DNA from: Campylobacteraceae bacterium
GTDB lineage: Bacteria > Campylobacterota > Campylobacteria > Campylobacterales > Sulfurovaceae
Direction: 5' to 3'
Assembly (NCBI GenBank): GCA_027023145.1
Contig: JALVWV010000219.1
Location: 1 to 9,182, forward strand
DNA length: 9,182 bases
The notes beneath the pieces are model-generated. The model searched no databases. It worked only from the letters and a program-made list of their open reading frames with translations, and had not been told where the DNA came from. Each line of letters opens with the position of its first letter. Within the stretch, counting starts at the first letter, position 1. Positions 5,367 to 9,182 of the stretch are shown piece after piece. A program made the translations under genes and the position numbers.

Positions 5367-6599
5367 ATGTACCAGATTCTGGATAGCGACCTGATCAAGG
5401 ACTACATCGACCGGACACCGGAGATACGTACACTCGTACTGGCGCCAGATACACCGATCGATGCATTGGAGATCTCCGAGATCGGCGATGGTAACCTCAA
5501 CTATGTCTACAAAGTACGCCATGGTGAGAAAAGCATTATCATCAAACAAGCTGTCCCCTTTTTACGGGTTGTGGGTGAGGGGTGGCCCCTCAGTCGGGAT
5601 CGGATGGTGTTTGAGATCGGCGCACTTGAGGCAGAACGCTCTATCTGCCCGGCGCACGTACCGGAAGTCTACTACAGCTCGCCGGAGATGTCTCTCGTGG
5701 TGATGCAGAACCTCGAACATCACAAAATCCTCCGGGGAGAGATGATCCAGCGCCGACAGTTTCCCCTGCTGGCAGAACATATCTCTACGTTTCTGGCGGA
5801 TACCCTGTTTTACACCTCCGATTTCTATCTCGATCATGTCCAGAAAAAAGAAAACGTCAAAAAATTTATCAACATTGAACTGTGCAAAATCACTGAAGAT
5901 TTTATCTTCACCCACCCCTACGAAAACAATGAAACCAACGCCTACAATCCGGAACTCGACCTAAGTCACGTCACAGCGTTCCAGCACAATCGGGACGTCA
6001 AGGCCGCCGTGCTGGAGATGAAGTATAAATTTATGACCGAAGCCCAAGCGCTCCTGCACGGCGATCTCCACTCCGGCAGCATCATGCTCAACACCGAAGA
6101 GACGTACGTGATCGACCCGGAGTTTGCGTTTTACGGGCCGATGGGGTTTGATGTCGGGATCTATTTGGCCAACCTCATCCTCTCTTATTTCTCACTGGAC
6201 AACGACGATGAAGCCTACATGACCTATGTCCGGGGGCAGATCGTCGATACCTGGAAACTCTTTGCCGAGAAATTCAAGGCCAACATGCTCCGGCACGAAA
6301 TCGAACAACGCTCCCTCCAGTTTGACTACCCCGACGGGCTGGAACACTTTGAATATTTCACCGACCGGTTTATTGCTCAGCTCTTCGAAGATACGATAGG
6401 TTTCGCCGCCTGCGAAATGTTCCGGCGCACTGTCGGACTGGCCAAAGTCGCCGACATCGCCGGGATCGAGGATCTCAAAAAACGCGCCAGGATCGAAGTA
6501 CGCGTCCTGGCATGCGCGACGGAACTCATCACCGCCAAATCCTCCTTTGAGACCATAGAGGATGTGCTGAAAGTCGTCGAAACCCAAAGTCAAAACTGA
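5367..6599 (+). CDS. mtnK: S-methyl-5-thioribose kinase
   Basis: 410 residues, close to the usual length of about 400. The enzyme phosphorylates 5-methylthioribose (MTR, left after removal of adenine from methylthioadenosine) to MTR-1-phosphate using ATP, the entry step of methionine salvage in bacteria with a separate nucleosidase. It has the aminoglycoside-phosphotransferase-like fold: glycine-rich loop GDGNLNYVYKV (40-50), ATP lysine K60 in IIIKQA, the family-typical GEGWPLSRDR loop (70-79), catalytic HGDLHSGSIM (231-240, Asp233), and the metal-binding VIDPEFAFYGPMGFDVG (248-264, Asp250 and Glu252). Together these separate MtnK from other small-molecule kinases. Start: GGGAGGA lies about 10 nt upstream of the ATG. 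It is the first gene of the operon; its TGA overlaps the next ATG by one base (TGATG), so kinase and transporter are translationally coupled. An operator-like palindrome lies just upstream. No mtnA is in view. Confidence 0.93.
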   Translation: MYQILDSDLIKDYIDRTPEIRTLVLAPDTPIDALEISEIGDGNLNYVYKVRHGEKSIIIKQAVPFLRVVGEGWPLSRDRMVFEIGALEAERSICPAHVPEVYYSSPEMSLVVMQNLEHHKILRGEMIQRRQFPLLAEHISTFLADTLFYTSDFYLDHVQKKENVKKFINIELCKITEDFIFTHPYENNETNAYNPELDLSHVTAFQHNRDVKAAVLEMKYKFMTEAQALLHGDLHSGSIMLNTEETYVIDPEFAFYGPMGFDVGIYLANLILSYFSLDNDDEAYMTYVRGQIVDTWKLFAEKFKANMLRHEIEQRSLQFDYPDGLEHFEYFTDRFIAQLFEDTIGFAACEMFRRTVGLAKVADIAGIEDLKKRARIEVRVLACATELITAKSSFETIEDVLKVVETQSQN

Positions 6600-8098
6600 T
6601 GGCAAAGCAACCCCTGATCCGAGCGGTAGGCATCGGCAAAAGTTTCGGCGTCACCCGGGCACTGGACGATGTCAGTTTTGACTTTTACGACTCGGAGATT
6701 TTCTCCATCGTCGGTGCCAACGGTGCCGGAAAATCAACCTTCATCAAGGTGCTGTGCGGCTATTATGCCGATTACGAAGGGGAAATTTACATCGACGATC
6801 AGCTGGTGCACTTCAAATCCCCACGTGATGCCTACGAAGCGGGCATCCAGGTCGTCCACCAGAGCATCGAGCAGGGGATCGTCCAAAACATGAACGTAGC
6901 TGAAAATCTCGCCCTCGAACACGTCCTCTCTCCCGAAGCCCCCTTCCTCTATCACGAAAAAGCCATTGAGAACGCCGCCGTCGAGATCGCCAGAAAGATG
7001 GGGATCGATTACCTCGACATGCACCAGAACATTCAGGACATCACCCAGAGTGAAAAGCAGATGATCACCATTGCCCGAGCACTCGCCACCCAGCCCAAAC
7101 TCCTCATCCTCGACGAACCCACCTCCTCTATCTCCGACCGTGAAGCGGAACGGCTCTTTGATATCCTCTTCAAACTACGGGACGAGGGGGTCTCGATCCT
7201 CTACATCTCCCATTATCTTCAAGAGATCAAGCGTATCTCCAACCGTGTCGGTGTCATCCGGGACGGTCGGTATGCTGGTATCCTGCACCAACCGCTCGAA
7301 GTGCCCGAAATCGTCAAAGCTATGGTGGGTGACCTCGCCGTGCAGGAAGTAGGAACGCAGCAACACAACGGGGAGAGACAACTTCTCCTTGAGCTCGATG
7401 ACCTGATCATCGAAGGGAGTGAAACCCCTCTCAACCTCCAGGTGTACTCCGGAGAGATCGTCGGCATCCTCGGGCTCATCGGCGCAGGCAAAACCGAGCT
7501 GGCCGAGACCCTCTTCGGGATACGCCGCCCACTGAGCGGCACAGTACGGGTCAACGGAAAAGCCGTCACCTTCAACACCATTCGTGATGCCATCGACCAC
7601 GGGATCCACATGGTACCGGAAAACCGCACAGTCAATGCCATCATCCCCGAACAATCGATCAAGAACAACATCACCCTCCCCTTCCTCGACTTTTTCTCCC
7701 GCAGAGCCGTCCTCCAACGCAGCAGAGAGAAAGAAGGTGCCGATACCATGATCGACAACATGGGGATCAAGTGCGAAGGGCATACCGCCCTCATCGAGTC
7801 CCTCTCCGGAGGCAACCAGCAAAAAGTTGTCGTCGCCCGCTGGCTCTCGATGCCCCACAACATCGTCATCCTCGACGAGCCCTTCCAGGGGGTGGACATC
7901 AAATCCCGCAAGGATATCAATGCCTACCTCCGGGAGAGTACCCGTGAGAGTGCCGTCGTGATGATCTCCAGCGATATCGACGAGTTGATGGATGTCACCG
8001 ATCGGATTGTCGTGATGAACAAAGGGGCGATCCTCGGTGAATGCACCACGTCCGAGGCGGATCGGGACAAGCTCTTGAGCTTGATTACACAAGAATAA
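6599..8098 (+). CDS. Sugar-type ABC transporter ATPase with two nucleotide-binding domains (RbsA-like)
   Basis: 499 residues, the normal size for the RbsA/MglA/XylG family that powers uptake of pentoses and related compounds. Domain 1 (about 5-245): Walker A GANGAGKST (39-47), Walker B LLILDEPTSS (168-177), switch His in YISH (202-205). Its signature reads ITQSEKQM instead of LSGGQ-like. Domain 2 (about 263-495): Walker A GLIGAGKTE (292-300), VPENR (339-343, typical of this family), signature LSGGNQQKV (402-410), Walker B IVILDEPFQG (422-431); its switch His is replaced by Ser (MISSD), as is usual in RbsA proteins. Thus each composite ATP site has some non-standard residues. It acts on the cytoplasmic face with the permease that follows. 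Its coupling to mtnK points to 5-methylthioribose or a related thio-sugar as cargo; the sequence alone cannot fix the substrate. Confidence 0.92.
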   Translation: MAKQPLIRAVGIGKSFGVTRALDDVSFDFYDSEIFSIVGANGAGKSTFIKVLCGYYADYEGEIYIDDQLVHFKSPRDAYEAGIQVVHQSIEQGIVQNMNVAENLALEHVLSPEAPFLYHEKAIENAAVEIARKMGIDYLDMHQNIQDITQSEKQMITIARALATQPKLLILDEPTSSISDREAERLFDILFKLRDEGVSILYISHYLQEIKRISNRVGVIRDGRYAGILHQPLEVPEIVKAMVGDLAVQEVGTQQHNGERQLLLELDDLIIEGSETPLNLQVYSGEIVGILGLIGAGKTELAETLFGIRRPLSGTVRVNGKAVTFNTIRDAIDHGIHMVPENRTVNAIIPEQSIKNNITLPFLDFFSRRAVLQRSREKEGADTMIDNMGIKCEGHTALIESLSGGNQQKVVVARWLSMPHNIVILDEPFQGVDIKSRKDINAYLRESTRESAVVMISSDIDELMDVTDRIVVMNKGAILGECTTSEADRDKLLSLITQE

Positions 8099-8110
8099 AA
8101 AGGATACAGA

Positions 8111-9094
8111 TTGGGACAGTTTAAAGCATTTGCGATCAAATACGGATTTTTGATCGTCATGGCAGCTTCATTTATCGGCTTCGGCCTGGCAGAACCGGCT
8201 TTCTGGAGCTGGTCCAACATGTTTTCGATTTTACTCGGGATCACCATTGTGGGGATTCTAGCTATCGGCGTGACCTTCACCCTCATCGTCGACGGATTCG
8301 ACCTCTCCATCGGATCAACTGCTGCACTGAGCGTCATGATCTCCTCGTATGTCATGGTGGTGCTCAACATGCACTACCTCGTGGCAATTGCCGTGGCGAT
8401 TGGACTGGGCTTCCTCATCGGTCTGACCAACGGTCTGCTGATCGTCAAAGCCAAGATCCCCGATCTCCTGGCAACTCTGGGGATGATGTTTCTCATCCAG
8501 GGACTCCAGTTGATCCCTTCGGCCGGGATGTCGATCGGAACCGGTATGATGCTCCCGGACGGCACCGAGGCAGAGGGAGCCTTCGCCGAACAATTCCTCT
8601 ACCTCGGTCAGGGGCGCCTCTTCGGCCTGATCCCCATCCCGGTCATCGCCTTTGCGCTGCTCGCCATCCTCGCCTGGTTTATCCTCCAGTACACCAAATG
8701 GGGGCGTATCCTCTACGCGATCGGTGGCAATGAAAAAGCCGTCAAGCTCGCCGGGGTCAACGTCGAACGGTACAAAATCGCCGCCTATGTGATCTCCGGT
8801 ACCGTCGCCGCTATCGGCGGAGTTCTACTCGCAGCCCGGATCGGTCGGGGAGATGTCACCAGCGGTGGCGGCCTCCTCCTCGATGCTGTGGCCGCTGCCC
8901 TCATCGGGTATGCGGTCATGGGACTAAAGAAACCCAACGCGCTGGGCAGCGTCATCGGGGTGATCTTCATCGGAATGCTGCTCAACGGCCTGACGATGCT
9001 CTCCCTCCCGTACTATACGCAGGATTTCATCAAAGGGCTTGTTCTCGTCGCCGCCCTGATCTTTACGTTTGGTTTGTCCAAGTCGGAACTGTAA
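8111..9094 (+). CDS. Sugar-type ABC transporter permease (RbsC-like)
   Basis: 327 residues, mostly hydrophobic, with roughly 8-10 membrane helices; belongs to the branched-chain/ribose permease family (BPD_transp_2 type). The family hallmark DLSIGS (64-69) follows VTFTLIVDGF, and the ATPase-contact segment IGGNEKAVKLAGV (204-216) is in the usual place. I take TTG at 8111 as the start: AAAAAGGA ends 7 nt before it, and the first in-frame ATG (8159) would remove most of the first helix. It begins 12 nt after the ATPase stop. RbsC-type permeases work as homodimers, in line with a single permease gene. A polar stretch at about 144-162 is probably a periplasmic loop. Confidence 0.92.
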   Translation: MGQFKAFAIKYGFLIVMAASFIGFGLAEPAFWSWSNMFSILLGITIVGILAIGVTFTLIVDGFDLSIGSTAALSVMISSYVMVVLNMHYLVAIAVAIGLGFLIGLTNGLLIVKAKIPDLLATLGMMFLIQGLQLIPSAGMSIGTGMMLPDGTEAEGAFAEQFLYLGQGRLFGLIPIPVIAFALLAILAWFILQYTKWGRILYAIGGNEKAVKLAGVNVERYKIAAYVISGTVAAIGGVLLAARIGRGDVTSGGGLLLDAVAAALIGYAVMGLKKPNALGSVIGVIFIGMLLNGLTMLSLPYYTQDFIKGLVLVAALIFTFGLSKSEL

Positions 9095-9129
9095 ATCCAA
9101 ACCATTCAACTCAACACAAAGGAGAAACA

Positions 9130-9182
9130 ATGAAGTTGAAAATGTTCACCATCGGTTCAGTCCTCATGGGACTGCTCGTCTC
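9130..9182 (+). CDS. Start of probable periplasmic substrate-binding protein of the same transporter (3' end outside window)
   Basis: Only 17 full codons are visible: MKLKMFTIGSVLMGLLV. A short basic start followed by a hydrophobic run is the beginning of a signal peptide. AAAGGAG lies 5 nt before the ATG, which comes 35 nt after the permease stop. An ABC importer of this type needs a periplasmic binding protein, and none precedes the ATPase gene, so this is the expected one. That identity rests on context, not on homology. Confidence 0.65.
   Translation, partial: MKLKMFTIGSVLMGLLV

Noticed and set aside
7175..8092. Long antisense reading frame of about 305 codons
   Set aside because: It lies wholly opposite the ABC ATPase gene, has no ribosome site or recognisable domain, and its low-complexity Asp/Gly/Val-rich product is typical of the complement of a GC-rich gene.

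Overview
The window reads as a gene-dense bacterial chromosome segment with every recognisable gene on the + strand. Codon use favours C/G third positions, Shine-Dalgarno sites are strong, and intergenic stretches are short and AT- or T-rich. Promoters show good -10 boxes (TATAAT, CATAAT) without clear -35 boxes but with T-rich upstream DNA. Together with the gene content (small haem protein, one-iron superoxide reductase, GGDEF protein) this suggests a moderately GC-rich member of the Campylobacterota (Epsilonproteobacteria). That placement is inference from style and content; no marker gene is present.

Region 1 (1-2146) is a tight housekeeping operon: the C-terminal part of an RseP-type site-2 membrane protease, a YggS-family PLP-binding protein whose ATG overlaps the rseP stop, and a DUF2461 protein starting 2 nt after the yggS stop. 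A REP-like double-hairpin palindrome (2214-2270) follows. Region 2 (2308-4579) holds three apparently independent genes: a class I SAM-dependent methyltransferase, a membrane-anchored GGDEF diguanylate cyclase, and a membrane-anchored protein with a single CXXCH haem site. The haem gene runs into a 7-bp tandem repeat (TTAGAAR), followed by a perfect small hairpin and a second, different 7-bp repeat (TCACGAA).

Region 3 (4740-5206) is a one-gene unit: promoter, neelaredoxin-type superoxide reductase, and a rho-independent terminator. Region 4 (5195-9182) opens with a 99-bp pyrimidine-rich tract, then a 27-bp near-perfect palindrome abutting a -10 box. This control region drives a coupled operon: 5-methylthioribose kinase (mtnK), a duplicated-domain sugar-type ABC ATPase, an RbsC-type permease and the start of a probable periplasmic binding protein cut by the window end.

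The most interesting unit is region 4. It pairs the first committed enzyme of 5-methylthioribose (MTR) salvage with a ribose-type importer under what looks like a dedicated operator. The simplest reading is an MTR capture-and-salvage operon: import, phosphorylation to MTR-1-phosphate, then return of sulfur and/or carbon to metabolism. No mtnA or later pathway gene lies inside the window. The short mtnK leader leaves no room for a SAM riboswitch, which would be a regulator of a different kind from the one suggested here.
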